This document shows positions 26,533 to 35,869 of a stretch of DNA of 64,000 nucleotides, piece by piece. Both the position numbers and the translations under genes were made by a program. How positions within the stretch are numbered: the stretch's first letter is position 1; the number at the start of each line of letters is the position of its first letter. The notes under the pieces were generated by a model that was given only the letters and a program-made list of their open reading frames with translations, searched no databases and was not told the DNA's origin. Source of the stretch: Clostridia bacterium (GTDB lineage Bacteria; Bacillota; Clostridia; Acetivibrionales; DSM-2933); NCBI GenBank assembly GCA_026416815.1, contig JAOAEJ010000095.1:92575-156574 (forward strand), in the 5' to 3' direction.

Positions 26533-28140
26533 TTAGAATTTCATCATTGTTGCTTTGAGCAAGCCATCTATGTTTTTTAAGAGCTGTAATACTTCATTGC
26601 TTACTTCTCCGTCTACACTTACAAAAGCTACAGCCTTGTCACCTTTCCTGTTTCTACTCCATTGCATTGCTGCGATGTTGATGTCGCTTGCCCCAAGAAT
26701 TGTCCCTATCTGACCGATTATACCCGGCTTATCTACATTCTGGATGGCAATAACATAAGGCGTAGGTTCAAAATCGAGTTTATATCCAAAGAAATCTACT
26801 ATTCTTATTTCCTCTTTTGCAAACACCGTTCCCGATACATGGAGCTCTTTTGTCTTGGTGTGGAATTTGACGGTAATTAGGTTTGTGTATTTATCAAGGT
26901 GGGTACTCTTGCTTTCTACAAGCTCTATACCCATACTTTTTGCTATAAGCTCTGCATTTACATAGTTTACCTTTTCCTTGTTTATTACATCAAGGAAACC
27001 TTTGAGAACCGAAAGAGATATAACTCCGGTTTCTGCTTCTGCCAAATCACCGCTGTAAACAATCTCTATCTTCTGTACAGTCTCCTTTTCCGCCTGATAA
27101 TATATCTTACCAAGAGTCTCAGCAAGGTCAAGATACGGTCTTAGCTCATTTAAACTGGTTCCCTTTAATGCAGGCATATTGACAGCTGCTACCATTTCAC
27201 CCTTCAATGCGTCAGCTACCAGCTTGGTTACCGCTGTACCTACGTTGTAGTTTGCCTCTGCAGTAGATGCCCCCAGGTGAGGTGTTATTATTACATTATC
27301 AAGTTCAAGAAGCGGGTTGGTATAATCCTGCTCTTCAGGCTTTTTATCGTAGTTTGGCTCCGGCTCCAGAACATCTATACCGGCTCCTGCCACATGTCCT
27401 TCAACAATTGCCTTGTAGAGTGCTTTTTCATTCACCAGCCCTCCCCTTGCAGCATTGACTATCCTTACACCTTTTTTACACATGCTCAGTTCTTTTTCAC
27501 CCAACATGCCGTATGTTTCAGATGTCTTAGGCGTATGCAAGGTGATAAGGTCAGACTGCCTCAGCAATTCTTCCAGTGTCTCACACTTCTCTACACCTAG
27601 CTTTTTGAAGCGCTCGTCGGTTATATACGGGTCGTAGGCTACCACCTTCATGTTACAGCCTTGAAGTTTTCTGGCAACAATAGAACCAATCCTGCCAAGA
27701 CCTATGATACCTACTGTTTTTTCATCAAGCTCATTTCCATTGAATTTACTTCTTCTATAATCCTTATTGTGCTTACCCGACCAATGGGCCTGCGGTATGT
27801 TCCTGAATATACAGAATGCAAGTCCTATAGCAAGCTCGGCCGCCGCCATTATATTACTTTCAGGAGTGTTTACAACTATTATTCCCCTCTTTGTACATGC
27901 GTTTACATCTATGTTATCTATACCGTTTCCGGCTCTACCTGCTACTTTAAGGTTTTTACCTCTTTGGAGCAGTTCTTCGTTAACCTTCGTAACGCTTCTT
28001 ACTATAATTGCATCATAGTTTTCTATTATTTCAAGCAGTTCAGCGTGGGGAATACCAAACTTTATATCAACATCAAAGCCGTTTTCTTTCAAATAATTTA
28101 TACCTTCATCGGCAATACGCTCGGTAACTATTATTTTCAT
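26533..28140 (-). CDS. serA: D-3-phosphoglycerate dehydrogenase
   Basis: Oxidises 3-phosphoglycerate to 3-phosphohydroxypyruvate, the first step of serine synthesis. This is the long 535-residue form: NAD-binding GLGRIG at 147-152, VNAARGGLVNEKAL, catalytic His in IITPHLGAST, then the ASB (intervening) domain and a C-terminal ACT domain (VIAIQNVDKPGIIGQIGTIL) for serine feedback. It follows the aminotransferase gene by 61 bases, presumably on the glycine-riboswitch transcript. Confidence 0.95.
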   Translation of the reverse strand: MKIIVTERIADEGINYLKENGFDVDIKFGIPHAELLEIIENYDAIIVRSVTKVNEELLQRGKNLKVAGRAGNGIDNIDVNACTKRGIIVVNTPESNIMAAAELAIGLAFCIFRNIPQAHWSGKHNKDYRRSKFNGNELDEKTVGIIGLGRIGSIVARKLQGCNMKVVAYDPYITDERFKKLGVEKCETLEELLRQSDLITLHTPKTSETYGMLGEKELSMCKKGVRIVNAARGGLVNEKALYKAIVEGHVAGAGIDVLEPEPNYDKKPEEQDYTNPLLELDNVIITPHLGASTAEANYNVGTAVTKLVADALKGEMVAAVNMPALKGTSLNELRPYLDLAETLGKIYYQAEKETVQKIEIVYSGDLAEAETGVISLSVLKGFLDVINKEKVNYVNAELIAKSMGIELVESKSTHLDKYTNLITVKFHTKTKELHVSGTVFAKEEIRIVDFFGYKLDFEPTPYVIAIQNVDKPGIIGQIGTILGASDINIAAMQWSRNRKGDKAVAFVSVDGEVSNEVLQLLKNIDGLLKATMMKF

Positions 28141-28201
28141 TAATACATACCCCTCTTCAAATTCTGTTTAACCAACTTTATTAATGTTATTAGCGTTTTT
28201 A

Positions 28202-29356
28202 TTACTTCAACGCTTTTTGTACTGCAGCTACCGAAGCTCCTGCCTCAACATTATAACCAACTTCATCAAATGCATATTCCAGTGCTGCAAAGGTTTTAAC
28301 TAAATCAAACTTATTTACGTAGCCACAGTGGCCTATTCTGAAAATTTTACCCTTCAGATGCTTTTGTCCACCGGTTATCATTATATCATATTTAAGGTTC
28401 ATTATTTTTCTGATTTTTTCAACATCTATACCTTCAGGAGCTTTTACTGCTGTAATAATATATGATGAATCTTCCTGTTTGGGTAACAATTCAAGTCCTA
28501 ATGCCCTAACTCCGGCCTGCGTTGCAAGGGCCAGTTTTTTGTGCCTTTCAAACACATTTTGGAGTCCTTCTTCTTTCATCATTTTCAGAGCCTCAGCTTG
28601 AGCAGTTATAAGCGTAATTGCCGGTGTATAAGGAGGGTTCTCGGAAGTTTCCTTTAAAATTGCCTTTTTAAACTTCTTATAATCCCAATAGAATTTGGGC
28701 AAGGTCGAACGTTCGTATGCCTCCCATGCTTTGTCGCTCACACTAACAAAGGCTAATCCCGGAGGGCCCATTAAAGCTTTTTGCGAACCAGTTATAACCA
28801 CGTCAACTCCCCAGTTGTCAGTTTGCAGATCAAGCCCACCTAGAGAACTTATAGCGTCAACTATCAGCAGCCTTTCGGTACCTTTTAAAATTTTCCCTAC
28901 TGCTTCTACATCATTTGTTACGCCTGTGGAAGTCTCGTTATGTGTCATTAAAACTGCTTTTATTTCTTTGTTTACATCTTTATTAAGAATATCTTCTATT
29001 TCGCTTACATTTACTGTCTCTCCCCAGTTTACAGCAAGCTTTTGTACGTCTAGCCCAAATACCTTCGCTATTTCGGCAAACCTGTCGCCAAAGGCACCAA
29101 CACTCACAACAAGCACTTTATCACCTGGTGAGAACATATTCACGATTGCTGATTCCATTGCCCCGGTTCCCGATGAAGCAAACATCAGTACAGGATTTTT
29201 TGTCTGGAATACAAATTTCAGGTCCTCTTGGAGACCATCCAGTACATCCTCAAACTCTTTTGTCCTATGATGTATAATTTGCCTTCCCATAACTTCCAAA
29301 ACCCTTGGTGGAATCATGGTAGGCCCCGGCGTCATAAGTAGTTTTTCCTTTTGCAT
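28202..29356 (-). CDS. Class V PLP aminotransferase (serine-pyruvate/alanine-glyoxylate or phosphoserine type)
   Basis: 384 residues. It opens MTPGPTMIPPRVLEVMGRQI, with SSGTGAMESA in the cofactor phosphate loop, IVDAISSLGG, and the PLP-binding lysine Lys193 in VITGSQKALMGPPG. This is the alanine-glyoxylate / serine-pyruvate aminotransferase family. With serA next door it may act as the phosphoserine transaminase of this organism, while the glycine riboswitch upstream fits a glyoxylate-glycine role; the sequence does not decide. GGAGG lies upstream of the ATG. Confidence 0.9.
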   Translation of the reverse strand: MQKEKLLMTPGPTMIPPRVLEVMGRQIIHHRTKEFEDVLDGLQEDLKFVFQTKNPVLMFASSGTGAMESAIVNMFSPGDKVLVVSVGAFGDRFAEIAKVFGLDVQKLAVNWGETVNVSEIEDILNKDVNKEIKAVLMTHNETSTGVTNDVEAVGKILKGTERLLIVDAISSLGGLDLQTDNWGVDVVITGSQKALMGPPGLAFVSVSDKAWEAYERSTLPKFYWDYKKFKKAILKETSENPPYTPAITLITAQAEALKMMKEEGLQNVFERHKKLALATQAGVRALGLELLPKQEDSSYIITAVKAPEGIDVEKIRKIMNLKYDIMITGGQKHLKGKIFRIGHCGYVNKFDLVKTFAALEYAFDEVGYNVEAGASVAAVQKALK

Positions 29357-29437
29357 ATATCATAACCTCCAAATTTGTGTAATCGGACGAACGTTTTTAG
29401 AAAGTTTCCTACTGTTGAGCAAATTTATAATTAAAAC

Positions 29438-29477
29438 GCAAAAAGGCCAAATCTAAATATAAAAATAGATTTAACCT
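29438..29477 (-). terminator. Expression-platform terminator of the glycine riboswitch
   Basis: AGGTTAAATCTA pairs with TAGATTTGGCCT (two G-U pairs), then TTTTTGCGTTTT on the minus strand. It lies between the aptamers and the aminotransferase start. Confidence 0.8.
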
Positions 29478-29516
29478 CTGTAAACGCATATAAAATAAAC
29501 ATACAGTTATTTATTT

Positions 29517-29670
29517 ACTCTGTCCTTTTGCCTGAGAGATTATAGCCTTACGGCCTTTGCCCCTTCGGCGCCGACATCGGTCTCTCCAGAGGTCCGTCCT
29601 GTTGAGGTCTGGCTACCTGAGAGTGCTACTCCTTCGGTGTATTTCTGTAAACAGAAATCTCTCTCCCCCA
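29517..29670 (-). ncRNA. Tandem glycine riboswitch
   Basis: On the minus strand, aptamer 1 runs GGGGGAGAGAG ... ACACCGAAGGAGTAG ... ACTCTCAGG ... AACAGGACGG, and aptamer 2 runs TCTGGAGAGACCG ... GCGCCGAAGGGGCAA ... TCTCTCAGGCAAAAGGACAG. Both conserved glycine-pocket cores are present, joined by a short linker. A terminator hairpin follows. It should set expression of the aminotransferase-serA operon by glycine level; whether it turns the operon on or off is not clear from sequence alone. Confidence 0.96.
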
Positions 29671-29701
29671 ACAATCATCCGACTTTATTCAGTTAAATTT
29701 T

Positions 29702-29730
29702 ATTATATTTAAATAGGGAAATCATGTCAA
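29702..29730 (-). promoter_or_regulatory. Consensus promoter of the glycine-riboswitch operon
   Basis: TTGACA, 17 bases, TATAAT on the minus strand, ~32 bases before the first aptamer. Confidence 0.92.
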
Positions 29731-29895
29731 GCATTATTTTGCTCTACAATCTTCCTATTTAAAATTGTATACACCTTTAAGGTTCAAACCGATTTATTAG
29801 CTCTTGTTATTTCTGACATTGCTTTTTTCCCACAAACATTTATTATTTCCATAAGAGTACCATAATATAGGGGCTCCATACAATATTTATTACTT

Positions 29896-31128
29896 TCAGA
29901 AAACAAGTTCAAGCTTTGATAATCTGCCTTTTAAATCTTCAATAACCCTTATTTCTTCTTCAATGTCTCTCGCCTCAAATGTTACCGAAAATCTCAAATA
30001 ATCCCCTGCTTCATCCCATGGTACAGTAGAAATTAGCGCCTCTTTTATTAGGTATTCCGATACTTCTCCTGCATTTTTAAATATAATACCCGATTTTGTG
30101 CCTTTAGGACACGGTACATAACAGTAGAAAGTGGCTTTGGGCTTAACTGCTGCAAACCCTAAATCTCTTAATGCTCTAACCAGTAGGTCGTGCCTTCTAG
30201 AATATCTTTCACAATTACTCTGTGTAATTTCATGGTGATTCAAGGCATATATACCTGCTTTCTGTATAGCTCTGAACTGACCGGAATCGGTATTGTCCTT
30301 GACAGTACCATATGCCTTAATTGCATTAGAATTACCTACAATAAAAGCCATTCTCCATCCAGTCATGTTAAAAGCTTTAGAAAGAGAGTGAATCTCTACC
30401 CCTACCTCACTTGCCCCATCAATAGAGAGGAAGCTTAAAGGTTTATATCCGTCAAAGGTCAGCCCTCCATAAGCTGCATCCGAAACAACAATTATTTGAT
30501 TTCGGTAAGCAAACTCTACAACCTCTTCATAAAATTTCTTTGTAGCTACCTGTCCTGTCGGGTTGTTTGGATAATTAATATAGAGGAGCTTTGCCCTGCT
30601 CAAAATATTCTGCGGTATATTGGTAAGGTCGGGATAGAAGTCATTTTCCTTTAGCAAAGGTAAATTATAAACTTCTCCCCCTACATATTGGGTATAGGTA
30701 GATAATACAGGATAACCCGGAACTGTCGCCAGTGTAATATCTCCGGGGTTTATAAAGGCAAGGGGCAAGGCAGCAAGGATAGGTTTTGAGCCTATACCGT
30801 GCAGAATATTTTCGCAAGGATTAATTCCTTTTAATCCATAAATTCTCTCAAGATATGCTGCCGCTGCTTCTTGAAATTCCGGTATTCCATTGTCTGCATA
30901 CAATCTATTTTCCGGCTTGCCCGATTCCTGGACAAGTACACTGACTATATTAGGGTCCGCAGGTAAATCCGGCTCTCCCACACCCATATCTATTAATGAA
31001 ATATCAGGATTTTTAGATTTCGCCTCAGCCTTTGCTACTTTTATCTTTGCAAATTTGTAGGTGCCCGTATTGCTTCCAAAACTCTTTCCACCTAATCTCT
31101 CTGCTATTTTGTCATTGAAAAAGCTCAC
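29896..31128 (-). CDS. dapL: LL-diaminopimelate aminotransferase
   Basis: Converts tetrahydrodipicolinate directly to LL-diaminopimelate in lysine and peptidoglycan synthesis. A fold-type I aminotransferase: DMGVGEPDLPADP, YADNGIPEFQEAAAAYL, YINYPNNPTGQVA, DAAYGGLTFDG and the PLP lysine in HSLSKAFNMTGWRMAF. This is the DapL pattern, and its place after lysA supports it. The start is GTG at 31128 with GAGGTG 6 bases upstream; the longer frame has no site. A related class I aminotransferase is possible but less likely. Confidence 0.9.
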   Translation of the reverse strand: MSFFNDKIAERLGGKSFGSNTGTYKFAKIKVAKAEAKSKNPDISLIDMGVGEPDLPADPNIVSVLVQESGKPENRLYADNGIPEFQEAAAAYLERIYGLKGINPCENILHGIGSKPILAALPLAFINPGDITLATVPGYPVLSTYTQYVGGEVYNLPLLKENDFYPDLTNIPQNILSRAKLLYINYPNNPTGQVATKKFYEEVVEFAYRNQIIVVSDAAYGGLTFDGYKPLSFLSIDGASEVGVEIHSLSKAFNMTGWRMAFIVGNSNAIKAYGTVKDNTDSGQFRAIQKAGIYALNHHEITQSNCERYSRRHDLLVRALRDLGFAAVKPKATFYCYVPCPKGTKSGIIFKNAGEVSEYLIKEALISTVPWDEAGDYLRFSVTFEARDIEEEIRVIEDLKGRLSKLELVF

Positions 31129-31171
31129 TGCAATCACCTCATTAATGTATCTCATCTCTTTTGGTATAGCC

Positions 31172-32419
31172 CTATAAAAAGTTTCGCATTAGGTCTTCAA
31201 ACGTATCTCTCCTACGTATCAAAACAGCATTACCGTCTTCTTTAATAAGCACCTCTGCTGGTCTTAAGCGGTTATTATAGTTTGAACTCATGGAGTAGCC
31301 GTATGCTCCTGCATCCATTATCCCAAGGATATCCCCCTCATCCACCTTTGGAAGCCCTCTATCCTTAGCCACAATATCTCCACTTTCACAGATATTGCCT
31401 ACGACAGTTACTGTTTGCGATTCTCCTCCTTTTATTAAGCTTCCGTTTCTATATACCTCTAAATCATGATGGCAATCATACATAGCAGGACGTATTAGTG
31501 CATTAAATCCAAGATCGGTACCTACATATGTAATACCGCAGTTTTCCTTAATTGAGTATACCTTGCCAAGAAGCACTCCGCACTCCGCTGTGATATAACG
31601 CCCTGGCTCTATTTTAAATGCAACTTCTTTACCGTATTTATTAACCCAATCATTCAGTATCGTGCTGAGTATTTCTCCAAGCTGTTTTAGTTCAAGCCTT
31701 TCCTGTCCGTCCTGCTTGCGGTAGGGTACCCCAAAACCTCCTCCAAGGTCAATAAACTCCAGGTCTTCAAACTGTTCTGCGACCGAAAGCAGCGATTTTA
31801 CTCCCTGAATATAAGGCTCACCCTGCATAAATAACGAGCCTATGTGCTGATTTATACCAACTAATTTCAGGCTATATTCCTTCAAGATACTTTTGATCTC
31901 ACTTATGTAATCGGTATTGACACCAAATTTAGTATTCTTTCCTGCGGTTATTACTTTTTCATGATGTCCTGCACCTACTCCGGGATTGAATCTGACAGCA
32001 ACCCTGCCACCGGGATTAATTTTGCCGAATTGCCTCAACTGCGAAACCGAATCAATACTTACTGTAATTCCTCTGTATACAACAAATCTCATCTCTTCTT
32101 CCGAAACATTGTTTCCAACGTAGAATATATCTTCAGGCTTAAACCCAGCTGCCATAAGCACATGTATCTCGCCAGGTGACATCGCGTCTACACATAAGCC
32201 TTCATCTAATACTATCTTGAGCAGTTCCAGGTTTGAATTAGCCTTTATGGAGTAGTTTACCTTGAAGTTCGGATAGGATACCAGCCCTTTAACTTCACGG
32301 CACCTCTGCCTTAGTATAGCTTCATTATAAACGTAAAGTGGGCTTCCGAAGTCACTAATAAGCTTGTCAGGACTTGTGCTCCCGTAAAAGTTTGTTTGTT
32401 CGGTAAAATAGTTTTTCAT
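31172..32419 (-). CDS. lysA: Diaminopimelate decarboxylase
   Basis: Decarboxylates meso-diaminopimelate to lysine. A fold-type III PLP enzyme: PLP lysine in FKVNYSIKANSN, VDAMSPGEIHVLMAAG, FIDLGGGFGVPY, EPGRYITAECG and GAYGYSMSSNYNNRLRPAEV. 415 residues is a normal size. ATG 32419 follows TAGGAGG. It lies 31 bases after the TrmB regulator and 44 bases before dapL, one transcription unit. Confidence 0.95.
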   Translation of the reverse strand: MKNYFTEQTNFYGSTSPDKLISDFGSPLYVYNEAILRQRCREVKGLVSYPNFKVNYSIKANSNLELLKIVLDEGLCVDAMSPGEIHVLMAAGFKPEDIFYVGNNVSEEEMRFVVYRGITVSIDSVSQLRQFGKINPGGRVAVRFNPGVGAGHHEKVITAGKNTKFGVNTDYISEIKSILKEYSLKLVGINQHIGSLFMQGEPYIQGVKSLLSVAEQFEDLEFIDLGGGFGVPYRKQDGQERLELKQLGEILSTILNDWVNKYGKEVAFKIEPGRYITAECGVLLGKVYSIKENCGITYVGTDLGFNALIRPAMYDCHHDLEVYRNGSLIKGGESQTVTVVGNICESGDIVAKDRGLPKVDEGDILGIMDAGAYGYSMSSNYNNRLRPAEVLIKEDGNAVLIRRRDTFEDLMRNFL

Positions 32420-32449
32420 AATACTCCCTCCTATAGTTATCAATAGAAT

Positions 32450-33139
32450 CTATGACTGCATTTGAATAATCTTTATCTCGTTTGTTAAAGAGTCCTTTAT
32501 CAAGTGAACCAAGTTTTTATTTTTAGAATAGAGGCAAGTTGAATTTCCTTCATCCATAATCTCACCTGTAAGAACATGGGATGTATCGGTTATCAGTCTT
32601 ACCTGTCCAGGCTGTTTCTGGTGGCAGTAGATAGTTGCACCTTTCATATCAAAACTTGATGACGTAATAATGACCAGTTTAAGCCCTCTGTCCCTTGCTT
32701 CTCTTAACTCCTCTATCACATACTCAAGCTCTGCTCTGGAAATGGAAAGATAAATTCTCTCTTCTGCCTGCAATATCAGATTTTTCATTTTATCAAGTAT
32801 CTGGCTTCTACCTGTAATTGTTATGAATGAATCTTTAGGAGCCTCTCTTTCAGGAGTGTTTTTTTCTATATAATCCAGTACCTCATTCATCTGCCTTTTT
32901 ATATTTATTACGAGTTCTGAAGCGGGAACCGCAACATATTTCACTGAATCTCCTTCTATAACATAAGCCCCGCCTTTTTCCACTAACCCAGCCAGGGCAA
33001 GATATGCATTTGAACGAGGTATAGCGGATATCTTTGCAGCCTCGTACCCGGTTAGCTCACCCTCTTTGCATAGAGTTGTGTATAGGATTGATTCGTGTCT
33101 CGTAAAACCTGCCTTTATAAGGCACTCGATAAGGTCCAT
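32450..33139 (-). CDS. TrmB family transcriptional regulator
   Basis: 229 residues. The N-terminal winged helix (GFTRHESILYTTLCKEGELT, then GYEAAKISAIPRSNAYLAL) is of TrmB type. A short coiled-coil linker follows, then an effector domain (RIYLSISRAELEYVIEELRE, then RGLKLVIITSS) resembling the PLD-like part of TrmB proteins. TrmB regulators mostly sense sugars; this one heads a lysA-dapL operon, so it probably responds to a lysine-pathway or cell-wall metabolite (inference). A palindromic operator overlaps its own promoter, suggesting autoregulation. Confidence 0.88.
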   Translation of the reverse strand: MDLIECLIKAGFTRHESILYTTLCKEGELTGYEAAKISAIPRSNAYLALAGLVEKGGAYVIEGDSVKYVAVPASELVINIKRQMNEVLDYIEKNTPEREAPKDSFITITGRSQILDKMKNLILQAEERIYLSISRAELEYVIEELREARDRGLKLVIITSSSFDMKGATIYCHQKQPGQVRLITDTSHVLTGEIMDEGNSTCLYSKNKNLVHLIKDSLTNEIKIIQMQS

Positions 33140-33175
33140 ATAACTAGCCTCCCATAAATTTCACCATTGGTTTAT

Positions 33176-33224
33176 TAGTGGTTTTATTTAGTACCACTAT
33201 AATGCAGATTCAATAATTTGTCAA
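33176..33224 (-). promoter_or_regulatory. Promoter and operator of the trmB-lysA-dapL operon
   Basis: On the minus strand TTGACA (33219-33224), 17 bases, TATAGT (33196-33201). Overlapping the -10 and running downstream is the inverted repeat TAGTGGT-N10-ACCACTA (33176-33199). A repressor bound there would block RNA polymerase. No lysine riboswitch is seen. Confidence 0.82.
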
Positions 33225-33298
33225 TATGGATAAGCAACAATTGATTATACACATAACCAATTGTTACCCCCTTATTATTTATATATGTCTTATAATAC

Positions 33299-33331
33299 AA
33301 AAAGGGATACTCCCTTTAAGAAGGAATATCC
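33299..33331 (-). terminator. Terminator of the serine-hydrolase gene
   Basis: GGGATA / TATCCC stem with an inner CTCCCTTTAAGAAGGAA hairpin, followed by TTTTTGT on the minus strand. Confidence 0.65.
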
Positions 33332-33351
33332 CTGAATATATCCGCTCTATC

Positions 33352-35409
33352 TTATTTAATTTTTTTAGCCTCCATGTCTCTACCCATTTGGTGGAGAATC
33401 ACACCTGTTACTTCCCCCTTATCATTTTTTACAAAAGTAATTTGTGCATCAACTACTTTGTAGAAATACTTAGTTTCCGATTCAGGGTAAACCTCAAATT
33501 TTTCCTGTCCTGTTGCCCTTGCATAAATACTGTTGTTTTCTTTTGTTATCGTAATAATAAAACCGGGCATTAGCTCGTATTCGCCTACATAGCTATCATA
33601 AACCTTTGGGTCTACCTGGGCGATTTTTCTTTCTGCCTTATACTTTAAATTCTTTGCTTTGACGCTGGTTCCTGCAACAAGCATTTCCAATTCGTAGACT
33701 TCACCCTTGTCATTCTTTATAAAAGTTATTTGGGAATCAACAACCTTCAAGAAATACTTAGTTTCCGATTCAGGAAACATTTGAGCTTTTTGTTGTCCGT
33801 CAAACAGAATATAAAGCTTATTATTTTCTTTTGCTATTTCAACATTACCGCCTATATCAAGCTGATATTTACCCACATATGAATCATAAACTGCCGGGTT
33901 TACAATTGCAATCTTATGTTCTGTAGGCAATTCATACTTTTCCCCCATAACTATGTCCCTCAAGGTATTACTAATTGTACTAACACTTGCAGCCTGATTA
34001 TTAACAAGAATTGTTACTACCAGATCCTGCTCTATACACCGCAGTAAATAAGCTGAGAAGCCTAAAGTACCTCCGCTATGAGCTACTTCTTTACCAAATT
34101 TTCCGGTGGATATCAGCCAACCATATCCGTATGCCCCACCTAATGGAGTATCCATATACGGTGTTAAAATCATATCCATGGTCTTTTTACTTACAAGCTT
34201 TTCGGTATACAAGGCCCTGTCCCAACGATACAAATCTTCTACCGTGGAATAAAGGTTTCCGGCACCATGAGCTATCTTCAATAGCGGAGCATCATCAATA
34301 GGAATAACCTCAAGATAACCTTGGTATGGTACAGCCTGATAGAGTTTATCATCGCCATTGTAGCAAATCCCTGTACGTTTCATTCCGAGGGGCTGGAAAA
34401 TATTTTTGTCTAAATAGTCTTCATAGCTCATACCGCTTACCTTTTCAACTATGTATCCCAGCAGCAGATACCCAGAGTTGCTGTATGCCCAATTTGTGCC
34501 CGGTTCAAAATTAAGGGGCAGGTTTTTGAAGGTACTTATAATAGTTTCCTCATCGGTCTGTTTTAATTCATAATTTGCAGGATAATCGGTATAATTGGCA
34601 ATCCCTGACGTGTGAGTAAGCAAGTGATGTATAGTTATTTCGCTGCCTCTAGGGTAGTCTGGAAAATATTTGGATAGCTTATCATTCACATCCAGCAGAC
34701 CTTTTTCATGAAGCTGCATTACCGCCATTGCAGTAAATTGTTTGGTAACCGACCCGATAGCAAGCTTGGTCTGTTGATTAATTTTAATGTTTTGCTCAAA
34801 GTCAGCTTTACCATATCCTTTATCAAGCAGTACCTTGCCATCCTTTGCTACCAGGACTGAACCATGAAAGTTCTTGTATTTTTCCAGTGCTTGAAGATAT
34901 TCATCAAGCTTACTCGACAGACCTCTTTCACTGGTCGTTAGGTTCTGGTTAAAAAGCGGGTCTCTATCAGCAGTTACACTTTCTATTTTTAAAACATTGG
35001 CTGCCCTATCAAAATCTACTACAGCCGATAATATGTCGCTGATAAACTGTAGTGAAACATAAGTACGTCCTTTAATAATCGACGGTTTAGTATCCAGTAC
35101 TACCTTCTTGTCATTTACAAACGCTTCGGTTATTCCGGGATTAAATCTAATAATATCGGAACCTCTGGATATTAAAACGGTACTAGTTTTAGGAAGCCAC
35201 TCAACTTTTGCCCCCATTTCTCCGGCAATGTAGCTTATAGGGCATAAAACCTTTGAATTTGGCCCGACAAAAACTTTAGCACCTTCAAGTGTAACAACCT
35301 TTCCGTCAATTGTTACAGTAATACCTTGCTCCACAGCTAAGGTACCCGAAGGCATAAAACCTACTAATACACAAAACACCAGCATTAAAACCATTAATCT
35401 CTTTAGCAT
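33352..35409 (-). CDS. Secreted class-C beta-lactamase-like serine hydrolase with stalk domain
   Basis: 685 residues. Signal peptide (MLKRLMVLMLVFCVLVGFM); copper-amine-oxidase-N stalk domain ~28-145 (PISYIAGEMGAKVEWLP; GRTYVSLQFISDIL); a serine beta-lactamase/DD-peptidase domain with Ser220-Val-Thr-Lys223, Tyr in YSNSGYLLLG and HSGGTLGFSAY; then two ~90-residue C-terminal repeats (YDSYVGKYQLDIGG and YDSYVGEYELMPG) of DUF3471 type. It probably acts on peptidoglycan peptides or D-amino-acid/ester substrates; antibiotic hydrolysis is not implied. It stands alone. Confidence 0.9.
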   Translation of the reverse strand: MLKRLMVLMLVFCVLVGFMPSGTLAVEQGITVTIDGKVVTLEGAKVFVGPNSKVLCPISYIAGEMGAKVEWLPKTSTVLISRGSDIIRFNPGITEAFVNDKKVVLDTKPSIIKGRTYVSLQFISDILSAVVDFDRAANVLKIESVTADRDPLFNQNLTTSERGLSSKLDEYLQALEKYKNFHGSVLVAKDGKVLLDKGYGKADFEQNIKINQQTKLAIGSVTKQFTAMAVMQLHEKGLLDVNDKLSKYFPDYPRGSEITIHHLLTHTSGIANYTDYPANYELKQTDEETIISTFKNLPLNFEPGTNWAYSNSGYLLLGYIVEKVSGMSYEDYLDKNIFQPLGMKRTGICYNGDDKLYQAVPYQGYLEVIPIDDAPLLKIAHGAGNLYSTVEDLYRWDRALYTEKLVSKKTMDMILTPYMDTPLGGAYGYGWLISTGKFGKEVAHSGGTLGFSAYLLRCIEQDLVVTILVNNQAASVSTISNTLRDIVMGEKYELPTEHKIAIVNPAVYDSYVGKYQLDIGGNVEIAKENNKLYILFDGQQKAQMFPESETKYFLKVVDSQITFIKNDKGEVYELEMLVAGTSVKAKNLKYKAERKIAQVDPKVYDSYVGEYELMPGFIITITKENNSIYARATGQEKFEVYPESETKYFYKVVDAQITFVKNDKGEVTGVILHQMGRDMEAKKIK

Positions 35410-35684
35410 ATCAACCTATTCCTTTCTTCAATTTAATAATAATTTCTGTCTGTTGATTTAGGAAATAGAGCAATCCAATAAACCAAACCATATATTTACA
35501 TATACTCGTTCATTATAGTACATATTCTGGCAATATGCACTGTGCGTTTTGTTACCACAACTCCATAAAGCTAAACCAATCTTCTCTGTCTGTAAATTTA
35601 CTGAATGGCTTGTATCTTTTACCTTAAATTAGCGACTTCTCTATAAAAATATCGTATAATATTAATGTTGACAAATGTTATAGA
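35410..35684. other. Intergenic between divergent secreted-enzyme genes
   Basis: No gene. TTGACA at 35668-35673 lies just before the family-1 repeat, so the repeat may have inserted beside or within a promoter region of the 35870 gene. Confidence 0.35.
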
Positions 35685-35755
35685 TATATAAATTGCGATA
35701 ATGATATTACAAGGAAAAATTTGATTATCGCAATATAACTTAAGGTAACAAATTT
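35685..35755 (-). repeat. Family-1 MITE-like repeat, partial copy
   Basis: TATATAAATTGCGATAAT ... ATTATCGCAATATAACTTAA, then GGTAACAAATT. It keeps one hairpin and the linker; the second hairpin is lost. Confidence 0.82.
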
Positions 35756-35869
35756 GCTGTAAAGATCATTCTATTTAGTTAGGCAAATCGTCTGTGTTAC
35801 GGCTCACTACCTGATTGCAAAACAATAAAATTGCACTACTTTATATAACTACACAAAGGAGAATTTCTT

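Noticed and set aside
28695..29270. 191-codon plus-strand frame
   Set aside because: Antisense shadow of the class V aminotransferase, low-complexity Ser/Thr composition.
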